A DNA stretch of 64,000 nt, taken from Hyposmocoma kahamanoa (taxonomy: Eukaryota; Arthropoda; Insecta; Lepidoptera; Cosmopterigidae). The DNA lies in assembly GCF_003589595.1 (NCBI RefSeq), contig NW_020653993.1, forward strand, positions 9,133,358 to 9,197,357, read 5' to 3'. Of the stretch, positions 1 to 64,000 are shown piece by piece (position 1 is the stretch's first letter; each line of letters starts with the position of its first letter). The position numbers and the translations under genes are program-made. The notes under the pieces are model-generated. The model was not told the origin of the DNA. It was given only the letters and a program-made list of their open reading frames with translations, and did no database searches.

Positions 1-53809
<53,809 letters not shown>

Positions 53810-54337
53810 CTGCCCGGGAGCGCCCCGCGCCGCCGCCGCCGCCGCCGACCTGCACCTTCCCCCTCCCCACCCCCAAACGCCTCTCGCTCACCACACTCCC
53901 CCACCCCCCACTCTTCGTCCGACGATCGTTCCACACCACCCCCACCACCTCCTCCCCCGCCAAGAACCGATAGTCTTCGACTCTCCGCTGAAGATATGGT
54001 ATTCGTTGCAAACGGAGGTATGAGGACCCCCTCTGGCGCATTAGCTCACTTTCTAACAGCGTATACACCTGCGGAATTATCACTCGCACGCAGTGACTAT
54101 CTCCGACCCCCTGTCTCTCCTCACCATTCTACCACGATACAGCCAAGGTCGTCACTATCTCTACGAGCAGACAGTGTGGATATAGATCATAGCAGGAAGA
54201 GTTTAAAACCCAGTATGCCTCATCAGTCTTATTCCTACAGCGTTCATACATTGCGAAGACAATCCAGAATGAGATCTCCCGAATGCGATTGTTTACCCAC
54301 AGATCCGATACCACCACCTGAACTATTCGATTTCTAA
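53810..54337 (+). other. In-frame open extension after the par-1 stop (possible readthrough, 175 codons)
   Basis: Directly after the TGA the same reading frame runs 175 sense codons to TAA at 54335-54337. The predicted extension starts LPGSAP, then seven Arg codons, then a Pro/Ser-rich part with a run of about nine Pro. It continues with a less biased segment including EDMVFVANGGMRTPSGALAH, SLARSDYLRPPVSPHH and RADSVDIDHSRKSLKPSM, and ends DPIPPPELFDF. The first 190 bp are so GC-rich that an open frame there means little. The following 340 bp have mixed composition and still show no stop. I do not recognise the sequence. It could be translated by readthrough, by an alternative terminal exon, or not at all. 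Confidence 0.5.
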
Positions 54338-57300
54338 TATTCTTGACTGAATTTTAGAACTTTCGCGCTAAATTTTGACGTTCTAGAATTTGTATAGGGA
54401 TGGTAAATGTAAAATAAACGAAAATTTAATTTATAACGAATAATGTTAATAACGTTATAGATTTAGCGCGAAATATACACTATTTAATGTCACTTTAGTT
54501 GATGGAATTGAACGTATTATGAGCTCAGACACTGTATTAAGCTTATTCGGTCGAGTTTTGAATATTTTTGGGTGTTAAAATGACCATAATATCCCACAAT
54601 ATCCTAATTACGTATTTAACATGTTTATAACGATTTTTGGAATTAAATGGCGGTTGATCCAGTGTTTTTGAGTACAATTTAGGCCACGCGGTATACTACG
54701 TGTGTGGGGAAAATCTATGTAAAAATTGTGACTTAGAATTATTTATAAAATAGATGGTCATCAAAGAATAATTAAGGATGTGCCAAGAAAGTGATGAACT
54801 TTTAAGAGCGACGTGTTTAATGCTTCTACTATGAGTTAGGTTGCTAGGAAACTTCGTAATACTGAATGTAATTGAAAAGAATTCATCCTACGTTTACGTG
54901 AAGAAGTGAAAGTGGAGGTGTAGTAAAAGGTTTTTATAAGATTTCAGTCCTACCATGGAGATCATGCAGTTACTATAGACGTTAAACTAGATGGCGCTAA
55001 TATGAATAATTTCGGAATTAAAATTATGAGAAAGATATCGCATTTGACAACTAACGGAATTATCAATTTTTGAAATAGTACTATGTTAGTTGTCATGTGC
55101 AATATTTGATTAGTGTTCTCAGTTAAACTGTCCCTTACAATAGGGCAAAATTCTGAATAACGACTTTTTCATAAGCTAGTTCAAAATTCCTAATTGGTTA
55201 TACTAGTATAGCGTTTATAGTCATTGGCACGGATTAATAGGGAGTGAGAATTAGTGTTGTACCGTAGTTTTACAGCATTTGTCACGTTTTAGCAAAACTG
55301 AAAAATAAATGCAACACTGTAACGAAAAGTTGTATCACAACTTTTGTCGTTATAACGAATAACAAAATAACGTTATCGTGTCAACGTTAAATATTATAGG
55401 TGTGTTGCACTTTTATATCTCACTATTATTTGAATGATAGAATGTTAAGTAAAGTAATTATACAAAAACATTATGTAATTCGAATTTCTGTGTGTTAATA
55501 CGTAATATGTACGTACGTATTGAATGGTTTTTGAAAGGTATTTAAAGCTCATAGTAGAAGTTCCTTTGAGTTTTTTAACATTAAGTGAATGTAAGTTTAG
55601 TAAAATTTTAGTTTTTACTTGTAAAACCGCTCTCGATTTAAAAAAAATCTATAATTTGTATAAATAATTATAACTTTACGTCGGATTTTTCCTTCTTTTT
55701 TTTTTAATTGTAGATAAGTAAAAGGTCCGATAATATGCATCGAATGTTTAATTTTAAAATATATATATTTATGTTTTTTTATGAAGTTATTGAAACGTCA
55801 CTATGAACTTGTTCGAAAAGACACTGTTTGAAACTTTCGACGTATAATATCGGATATGCAGGGTGGTTTCAAACCAACGATGTTGTCATGAAAATAACGA
55901 GTCGTTTTAACGATTAATATTCCTAAAATATTAGTTGTATGACAGATTTTAAACATAAAGATTTGTAGAAATCACTGTCATAGACAATCATCAATTCACG
56001 TGGCAATGCTCACGTTTTATCAATCACACAACTGGTGGCGAAACATGGAGAAGCAGATGTATAGAGTAGATTCTCGATTTTTATCGCATTAAATATGTGT
56101 CAACGTTATATACAACAGTAACGTTATTAATTTTGTGATCGTTATTAGTAATAACGATTAATAATATCATTATGACAACAATTAGTCGTTATAACGAAAA
56201 CGGCTATTAGTGGCTATATTAATAACGGGAAATAACGATAACCGTTATTAATCGTTATAACGGAAAGTTTATTTTGAGAGACTTCAATGGTTATTTGAAA
56301 TTATCCAGTACTTACACGTGCTATTGCTTCTTTGCTCAAATCATTTTGAAATTAGTCTAAATATTATTTTCAACTTTATATTTAATAAAAGTACGCGGGC
56401 TTATTTCAAAGTGATAAGAGTCTAATATTGTATGTTAGTTTTATCATGTTGTAATATTGTACAAAGTGAGTTAGCGCTCAATACAACTTAGCTTAGTGTT
56501 TAATTTTTTTTTTCCAATTTATTAATGACAAATTTGTTATATTACAAAACAATATGGCTGTCATCACATAGCTATTGGTATGTAAGGTAAAAAGAGTGTA
56601 ATAAATAATAATAACGTTAGGGTCCGAATCTATTTAAACAGAACAACTTTTTACACGACTTGGGGAAAATAACGAAATGCACATTGTAAACTTTTCAAAA
56701 TTCGTATGAAAATGTTGTGTACTTCTATTATATAAGTGCTCGTCGCTGGTTTTTTATTGCACTCTTTCAGAATCACCTTGTATATATTATCTGTCGGCAA
56801 ATTATTATGCTACCAATTTATGTGTACCACGTGCAGGGTGACTATGTCGTGCGACTAAATCGTCTACGCGATTCGGCATAGCTAATTGTCTGTATAGAGA
56901 TATGGACTGACCTGCATGTTGGTCGATATAAGGCGTTATATTTATTTAAAGGATAGTGGCAGATGATTAATGGCTGACAAGTTAATTTTGATACTCTTCA
57001 CGTTGGTGAATTTTGGACAACATTTTTTTCTAACGTTCAAATCATAATCAATAGCGCCACCATATCCAATATGTTGGACGGTTGAAGCTTTCTATAAAGA
57101 GCCCTGTAGACGGTGCAGATGTAAAATGGTTGGTATAATAATCGCGATCGCCCACTACATTGTCTCTTTCTAATGTAAGGCTGAATTAGAAAGTGTCAAA
57201 ACGTCTTTTCAATGTCTACGGGTTGGTCAACACTGGTTGGACAACATTATCTATGGTCTGTCTCTTTAGATACATAAACTTACACTCGTAGCAATCTAGA

Positions 57301-60300
57301 CAACGGATCGACTTACCAGTAATGCAGTATAATGGAACTATATAGCGCCAGTTTGAAAAATTTTATCATGTCTTAGTTTTTCACGACTATTTTAAAATAT
57401 TTATTTTCTGTTTTAAATTCAATTTTAAAACTTAAACTTAATTAAAACCAAAATTGAATTTTAAAATAGGACGTAAATATTTTAAAACAGACGTTAAAAC
57501 CGGATTTTTTTTTTCGAAGAGGCACTTTTGTCATTTGTACAAAATATTGACGCTACAAATATATAATATAATATAATGTAACTAAAATGATTTTCACTTT
57601 GTAGTTCTGTGACAATAAAAGACTCTGTTAAGGGAACTAAAAAAAAAAAACGCGATATAAATAAATTATTGCGGTTATTAGTAACATAAATAAAATACAT
57701 AAAAGGATGAAAAAGTGTCCGAAGTACACTTTTTATATTACAGAAAATTTTGTGATTCTGTACCTAAAGGAACAGCCCATAACGTATAGGGTAACACTAA
57801 AAAAACTATAAAAACATTGTTAGATCGTAATTGTAATTTGTGATCAAAGTATTATGGTATAGATATAGCAATAATGTTCTATGTGTTAATAAAATTGTGT
57901 CAAATTGTAACTATTTATTTATAAAGGCTGATAAGCTCGTTTATTACCCCCGGTATGTTGTTTTATACAACTATTTTACTCGTTGAAAGTTGATGCTAGC
58001 GCCACCACTTCAAAGTCTCTGGAGACGAGTGAAAAACGGAATTTACGCGGCTGAATTTCACGATATTTGTTCGGTTGTAACCACGGAAGAAAAAAGACAG
58101 TAAAAGGGCCTTAAGTCGCGATTAGTACCAGAAACATCATGTTTTGACAATGATTGGTCGTAGTTGCTAATTTAAAAAGATGTAACAAATTCTGGACTGT
58201 TAATACCCAGTTAGCATATCGTTAAAAGTTTAATCCTTGTCCCTTTATTGTAAGTTACGACGTTTTGATTTTATAGTTGATATTTCAATCTATGTGTTGC
58301 CATCTAGCGGCAATAGCTGAAAGACGAACGATTAATGCCTATTATGCCGTTCTCCAAAAAAAAGTTGATTATATTGCAGCGGTATGAAGTTTACGTTCAT
58401 TTCATATAACAAAAAAACTATTATGGTAAACAGAAATTGGAAAAATTATTAAAATAAGACTCAACGATGAAGAAGATATGGAACAACACCACGGGTAATA
58501 TTACAAGTGCGACTATAGTTTTTGCACTCCTAAGTAGGAAATTAAGGCATTTTTCCACGATTTTCGAGGTTTTGCACGAGATAATTGACAGGACCATAGT
58601 TTACAAAGATAAAAAGGGTGGACAGAGCTCAAGTACATGGGATTCCGCGTACGTTGGCATGCGTACCACGCCCACTAAACTTCTACTACTGTAGGTATAT
58701 ATTGTTCTGTGGTTGTAACAAACAACACTTCAGATATAGCGCTTGTAGGTATTTTAACTTGTTACGTAGAGGTAAATAGCGCGCGCGTGATACAGCTATG
58801 TATTTCCGTTTTATATTTGTCTCCAGCATGAAAGTTACTTGTAAGTATTTTATATTTCCAGCCGTTATCGTGAATAACTTTTTGTTTGTTTGGTGTGACG
58901 CTTTCTTTTCTATATCGTGTGATTTTGCATACTTATTAGGTGATACGATAATTGTAATTGATAATTATACATAGTATTGTATGTAATTATGTATGTGAAA
59001 ACTGTGCGGCGATCGCGGTTCTTTTTCTATATAAACCAATATTTAAGTGTAGTACTTTTACAAGAAATCACAAAATCTGACATTTTAGGGATAGTTGCGC
59101 CATATAATTTCTACTTGCGCCTTGTAAATTTTACTTGCGTCTTATAAATTTTATTTGCACCATGTAAACTGGCGTCATGTAATTTCAATGCGATTATAAA
59201 ATGAAGATAACGAATTTTTATTATATAACGAATCATATTTTTAGGTACGCAATGTTTTCTCGCTTCTATAAATTTAAAAAATACTTAATTTATATTCCAC
59301 AAACATTTAACGTGAAATAAAATTGGATGCTGTGTTTGTATGGCGCAACGATTACCCAAAATACATCATAAAATTTTCCATACACATCGCACTCTCAACA
59401 ATAAAGTGATGAAGTCTAAATAGTAATATTTGGGAAATTGACATAATAGATTTACAAAACAAAAAAGGTGCGTGGCACCAGCCATGTTACCATTTGGCCA
59501 AATGCCAAATATGACAAAATTCTATATGATTTATATTACTTTTGTTTCATGTTTTTTCGTCGCTTTATTATTGAGAGTGGGTTCTGTACTGTAGTTATGT
59601 ATTTATATATACGAAGTTTGTTTTACGACGTAATCTAGCGTAGTTCCACCTGTGAGGTCAAGTATGGCGTTTTGTGAGATGAACATGAAATAAATTTTAT
59701 TTTGAACTCCAAACATGTTTTTTTATGCTCTTTGGAACATACTATCGTGTGACGGCTTTTCGAATGACGCCGGGCGGCGGCCTGACCGGCGTGATGGCAA
59801 TTTTTCAAGTGTTAAAAAAACAACCTTTGTATAAATTAATCACCCTTTTTTTACACATTAACTTGAATGTTAAAGGGCATAAAGGGTTATAGAGTTTGAC
59901 AGTCCAACGGCCAATACTTTGCCATCTAGCGGGAGAAATTGTCAGTGTATCTCTTCATTTCATTCTAGTATGAATAGAATGTATGTATGTATGTAAAGAG
60001 GAACGTGATTAATCGACACATTTTAGAATTAGGGGTTTCTCTTATAATCAAGCTTGATTTTCACTAACTACATTAATAAATTATAATGACGCACTCACAC
60101 ACACAGCCCCGTAAACTACCACAAATGACACCCAAAGTCACGAGATAAATAAATGTAGGCCATAGACCACGAAGGCAGTTCATAGTCATTTTATGGAGAG
60201 ACAACAAACAATTTTCACAAATTATTATTTTATTGTAAGTATTAATAAACAATCTATATTTACAATTTCTTATCAACAATATCCTATTACATAAAATACT

Positions 60301-60951
60301 CCAATTGGAAAGTATTAACAACCGATCGACACATTTATAAGGTTATCGACATAATTGTCCTTAATTACAATAAGTTAAATGACTTTATAGAACTAAAGGC
60401 TTATTTCTAACTCTACAATATAAATTAATAACATGACTTGAAGATAGGCAAACAATTATAATAATTGATTAAATACTGCGCGAAATGAAGAGACGTTTTG
60501 CATACGTTGGTAAGACACTGACGCTCGAAAGACGCTAGTGTGGAGAGTCTCTAAAAGTATGGTTTAAAGCATTCGAAATCATACTAAAGTCCCTGCCATT
60601 AGGGTCGTATTTCCAGTGCTTGTGTTTCAATTACAATCCTGACTTGAGCATTGAGTAGAGTTCTAGAATACGACCCTAAGTATTTACAAAGTATTATTCA
60701 GTTTCTGATGGAGGTCCTTGGTTATCTGTCTTTTCCGTGTTGTACGTGTATTCAGACCCTTATTATACAATAACCAGTTTAGGTTGAATTATCGATACTA
60801 TTTATTTACTTATGGCGCTGGGTCAACTTGAAAGAACTACTTAAACAGGTCGCTTTTCCACATTATTAGGCTCGGCAAATACACGAAACATACGTAAGAA
60901 GATATTCTTATCGATGACGTTAATACCTTTATTCAAGGGTTCAATGTTCTT
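54338..60951. other. Convergent intergenic region, probable par-1 3' UTR plus flank
   Basis: No convincing coding region is seen. AATAAA words on the plus strand lie at 54413-54418, 55304-55309, 56384-56389 and 59689-59694. Any of these could end par-1 transcripts, and the sequence does not decide which. Bases 54430-56270 are rich in AACGTTAT and CGTTATAACG words. A shortened SINE copy lies at 60072-60181. A TTTATT at 60802-60807 could serve as a poly(A) signal for the minus-strand gene. Confidence 0.5.
60072..60181 (-). mobile_element. tRNA-derived SINE, family 1, internally deleted copy D
   Basis: Body and extreme 5' end match copies A-C, but the B box and most of the tRNA head are deleted. 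It lies between the two genes. Confidence 0.7.
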
Positions 60952-63900
60952 TTAACTGTCGCCATCTTTTTTTACCGGCATGCCATCTAAATCTACTTCT
61001 GTACTTGGAATTAGGGGTGGTTTGAATCCACCATATTCTATTCTCAGATTTCCATTTTTGGGCTGCCTGTCAGTCCTTCTTAATTTCACCTCAACAATAT
61101 AATTTTTGTTCTTTTCCCATGAATCATTGTATTTTTCTACCGGAGGAGGACCGTAATATGCTGATGATTGCTCCTGGTTTTGATTTTGATTTTGGTTTGT
61201 CACATAGTTTATATAATTTGTTAGTACTGGTGTTTTTCTGAACCCTGTAGTTGGTTTTGGGTCTACGTTGTTGATATGTTGGTAAGATGATGCGTACAAG
61301 TGGCCCCAGTGTGTAGTTTGTACGTTTTGCTTTTCCTTGAGGTACTGTGCGTACTGATTTTGCAACCGCTGTTCGTGCGCTTTTTGAATTTGATTCTGAA
61401 CGTGAGACGCTTGCCTTTGTTGATCGTACTTCAGATAATGTGGATGGTTCTGGCTTCCTTGGCCTTGTCCATAGCCATGTCCGTAACCGTAATTATATAT
61501 AGCGTAAGGATTTTCAATGATTTTTTCAACTGGATATGGTACCTTAACTTCCACTGGGACTTGTACAGGGTATGGTACCTTTTTTTCTACTATCTTTTCT
61601 ACGGGGTAAGGTACACGCTTTTCGACAGGATAAGGTTTGTCGACATACTTTGTCACAACAACAGGTTTTTCTATAATTTTTTCGACTATTTTCTCAACGG
61701 GTACTGGGACTTGTACAGGTACTTTCTTTTCGACAATTCGGTCAACTGGTACAGGATATGGCACCTTTTTCTCAACTATCCTGTCAACAGGATAAGGCTG
61801 CGGAACTTGTACAGGAACTGCCACTGGTACTTGAATGTGTACAGGTTTTTCTATGTACTTAGTTATCGTTACAGGTCTTTCAACATATCTGTCAACAGGT
61901 ATTGGTACTCGTTTCTCTACAGGGTAAGGTATTGGAACTTTAGTTTCGTAATGAACAGGATATGGGACTTTCTTTTCAACTGGGTAAGGTACAGGTACTT
62001 GTTTAGTTACAATTTTTTCAACAGGTACGGGTTTTTCTACTTGGTAAGGTACAGGTACTGGTGTTTCAATCGGCACAGGGTACAGAACTTGTTGTTCAAC
62101 TGGCACTTGGACTTCATACGGTACAGCGACTGGAGTAGGTACTGGAACTTGATGAAATATTTGTTTCTCAACAAGTTTTTCTATAGGATAAGGTACATGT
62201 ACTGGACGATCAATAAAAACTTTCTGTTCTACAGGGTAGGGGACTTTAACTTCAACGGGGTACGGTCTAGGTACTTCAACAGGATATGGTTTATCAACAT
62301 ATCTTGTAACTTCAACTGGTCTTTCAACTATTTTTTCGAAAGGGACAGGAACAGCTACAGGCCTGTCTACTGGTACTTGTACATGTTCAGCGTATGGTAT
62401 TTGTTTCTCTATGAATCTATCAACGAATTTAGTCACTGGTACTTCTTTCTCTATTATAATTGGTTGAATAATTTTGTGATTGTTCGATTCATAGTCATTG
62501 TAGTCCATTATATATTCTTTTCTGTCGTTGTCTAAATTGTTAGGTCTTACTTCTACCTCAGTCTGCATATTTTCACTAGTGTCATGGTCTTTAGAATTAT
62601 CAGCATTCTTTTCATCAGAATAATACCTAGTTTTCGAAGAGTCTAAGACGTCCATATATTTGTTGTATAAGGATTTTGCATAATCCAAAGGACCTTTGTT
62701 ATTTGCTCTACCTTCTTCCAAATAATGTGTATGTACTTCAACATCATTTATATGAGTTATAGAAACAGGAACAGATTCTTGAACTTCAACAACTGTTTTT
62801 TCATGCTGTTTTGGTTTGTCAATAGCTTCAGAAATTTCGCTATCAGAAGTTTCATGGTCATCTATAGCATTAAATGTTTCAGTATCATTTGAATTCAGTA
62901 AACGCAGAGCTACAGTGATAGGAGCCAAATATTTCTGACCTAAAGGTCTTGGTGTTACATTAACAAAATTTTCACTCGAGCCTTCTTTCTCTTGATTATT
63001 ATTAGTCAAGTTTTCTTCAGCGCTATCTCTAACCCCCACAATTTCATAACCGTTTTCAATGTATGGAACCATTGTAGACACTAAGTTGTTTACGATTTGT
63101 TCCTTATAATTGTCATACGGTGTGTCTTGTACAATGATAGGAGAGGCAAATTTAAATTCATTGGCACCCGCTTGTAAAATTTGTTCCTTTGATTTATTAT
63201 TTTCGATATGTTCAATTTCACTGTCGACAATTTTACCAATTTTAGCTTTTACTGTAATTCTGCTTCTTGGTGTACCAGCTGGTTCGAGATACTGATTAAA
63301 ATAACCATCATTATAGTGTCTAGATTGTTCAGCTCTTAATTGGAACCTAGGTCTTGGTTTAATAAAGTCATTCTCATTTGGATTCACGAATTTTTCAGCA
63401 GCATGATTAATTTTTAACAAATCTTCGTTGGAAATAAGGTCTTGAGTTGATTGAACAAGTTTGGAGAATCTAGCATCTTCTGTAGTAGATCTTATTGTAC
63501 TTTTTGGTGTGGAATCAGTTGTATAATAATATTTCTCGCTTCTAGCATTTTCTCTCGGGGGTCCCACCTTAAAATTGATTGCTCCTCTATAAGTCAATGG
63601 TCTTTGTGTAGACCTCGCACCAAAATTACCATTTATATTTCTACCTTGTTTAGATGGAACTTGAGCGAATAACTTTATCGTTTCATCATTCTTTACGTCA
63701 TCAGTGCAATTGTGGTTTTTAAATACTTGCACAACAGATTTTGTAAAGTCGTGTTGCTCCTTAATTTCCTCTTTTTTAAGAGGTTTGGAGCTATCGTCAT
63801 ACTGAATTTCGAAGCTGCCTTCCTTGCGTTGGTGGTAGTGTAACGGTGGAACGTCATTACCTTGTGCATTATTAGGATGTATTGTTTGAACGTTGAAATC

Positions 63901-64000
63901 CACTTGAGTGGGCGAAGGGTTGTAATAATTTGGTATGGCATACTGCACTACGTTAGATGGTGAATATGGCTGTATCAGCTGTTCGTTCAGATATGCAGGA
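60952..64000 (-). CDS. PYPV/VPxPV-repeat protein, C-terminal 1015 residues (5'-partial)
   Basis: One uninterrupted frame runs from the right edge (64000) to TAA at 60952-60954. It continues upstream beyond the GTG at 63948, so the true start and any signal peptide are outside the window. The first roughly 500 visible residues are polar and rich in Asn, Glu, Lys and Ser. From about 62452 down to 61507 follows an array of PYPVEKK-, VPVPVEK- and [13 protein letters not shown] units with about a dozen PYPV cores. A Tyr/Gly stretch ([12 protein letters not shown]), a Gln-rich part and a charged tail ending VKKDGDS follow. Proteins with PYPV repeats are known in insects among cuticle or extracellular matrix components, so a structural extracellular role is likely but inferred. 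No enzyme motif is visible. A long open frame on the plus strand here is a shadow of the repeats. Confidence 0.85.
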   Translation of the reverse strand, partial: PAYLNEQLIQPYSPSNVVQYAIPNYYNPSPTQVDFNVQTIHPNNAQGNDVPPLHYHQRKEGSFEIQYDDSSKPLKKEEIKEQHDFTKSVVQVFKNHNCTDDVKNDETIKLFAQVPSKQGRNINGNFGARSTQRPLTYRGAINFKVGPPRENARSEKYYYTTDSTPKSTIRSTTEDARFSKLVQSTQDLISNEDLLKINHAAEKFVNPNENDFIKPRPRFQLRAEQSRHYNDGYFNQYLEPAGTPRSRITVKAKIGKIVDSEIEHIENNKSKEQILQAGANEFKFASPIIVQDTPYDNYKEQIVNNLVSTMVPYIENGYEIVGVRDSAEENLTNNNQEKEGSSENFVNVTPRPLGQKYLAPITVALRLLNSNDTETFNAIDDHETSDSEISEAIDKPKQHEKTVVEVQESVPVSITHINDVEVHTHYLEEGRANNKGPLDYAKSLYNKYMDVLDSSKTRYYSDEKNADNSKDHDTSENMQTEVEVRPNNLDNDRKEYIMDYNDYESNNHKIIQPIIIEKEVPVTKFVDRFIEKQIPYAEHVQVPVDRPVAVPVPFEKIVERPVEVTRYVDKPYPVEVPRPYPVEVKVPYPVEQKVFIDRPVHVPYPIEKLVEKQIFHQVPVPTPVAVPYEVQVPVEQQVLYPVPIETPVPVPYQVEKPVPVEKIVTKQVPVPYPVEKKVPYPVHYETKVPIPYPVEKRVPIPVDRYVERPVTITKYIEKPVHIQVPVAVPVQVPQPYPVDRIVEKKVPYPVPVDRIVEKKVPVQVPVPVEKIVEKIIEKPVVVTKYVDKPYPVEKRVPYPVEKIVEKKVPYPVQVPVEVKVPYPVEKIIENPYAIYNYGYGHGYGQGQGSQNHPHYLKYDQQRQASHVQNQIQKAHEQRLQNQYAQYLKEKQNVQTTHWGHLYASSYQHINNVDPKPTTGFRKTPVLTNYINYVTNQNQNQNQEQSSAYYGPPPVEKYNDSWEKNKNYIVEVKLRRTDRQPKNGNLRIEYGGFKPPLIPSTEVDLDGMPVKKDGDS
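61507..62452 (-). repeat. Degenerate PYPV/VPxPV codon repeat array
   Basis: About 315 residues are built from short units alternating Pro-Val dipeptides with Glu-Lys, Asp-Arg or Val-Lys spacers, for example [29 protein letters not shown] and [16 protein letters not shown]. Unit length varies from about 8 to 20 residues, so it is a degenerate rather than exact tandem array. It has no stop in either the sense frame or one antisense frame. Confidence 0.85.

Noticed and set aside
61300..62535. A 411-codon open frame on the plus strand opposite the PYPV-repeat gene
   Set aside because: It lies exactly over the repeat array, whose Pro/Val/Glu/Lys codons rarely produce antisense stops. The translation is low-complexity, rich in Tyr, Phe, Asn and Arg. 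It is a shadow.

Overview
The window looks like insect nuclear DNA, most probably from a moth or butterfly. It is AT-rich, with short GC-rich exons separated by long introns. It carries tRNA-derived SINEs, several MITE families and remnants of non-LTR retrotransposon tails of a kind common in Lepidoptera. The order is inferred from these repeats and from insect-like protein sequence; no search was run.

Bases 712-53809, plus strand, hold the 3' part of one large gene: the MARK/PAR-1 polarity kinase (par-1). I place 16 exons by reading frame, GT-AG sites and resemblance to the family. They run from the C-lobe of the kinase domain (exons 1-2) through the UBA domain (2-3) and a long Ser/Thr-rich spacer (4-13) to the C-terminal KA1 domain (14-16). 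All phases close: after the two bases finishing a split codon, the exons give 608 codons plus the stop. The kinase N-lobe, catalytic loop and promoters lie left of the window. Four spacer exons (7, 9, 12 and 13) can each be skipped without shifting the frame.

The most notable observation is at the par-1 stop codon. The TGA at 53807 is followed in the same frame by 175 sense codons up to a TAA at 54335. The second half of this extension looks like ordinary protein. Stop-codon readthrough or an alternative 3' end should be tested.

The introns are full of mobile-element debris. There are two tRNA-derived SINE families, several foldback or MITE elements with terminal inverted repeats and plausible target duplications, a hAT-like element, a Harbinger-like element, retrotransposon remnants, a 20-bp minisatellite and several near-perfect hairpins. 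One MITE family sits in opposite orientations on either side of exon 11. Another element ends 11 bp before exon 5.

Bases 54338-60951 contain no convincing gene. They probably include par-1 3' UTR and the 3' flank of the next gene. Bases 60952-64000, minus strand, hold the C-terminal 1015 residues of a protein dominated by a PYPV/VPxPV repeat array, probably an extracellular or cuticle-type structural protein. It runs off the right edge. The two genes converge tail to tail.
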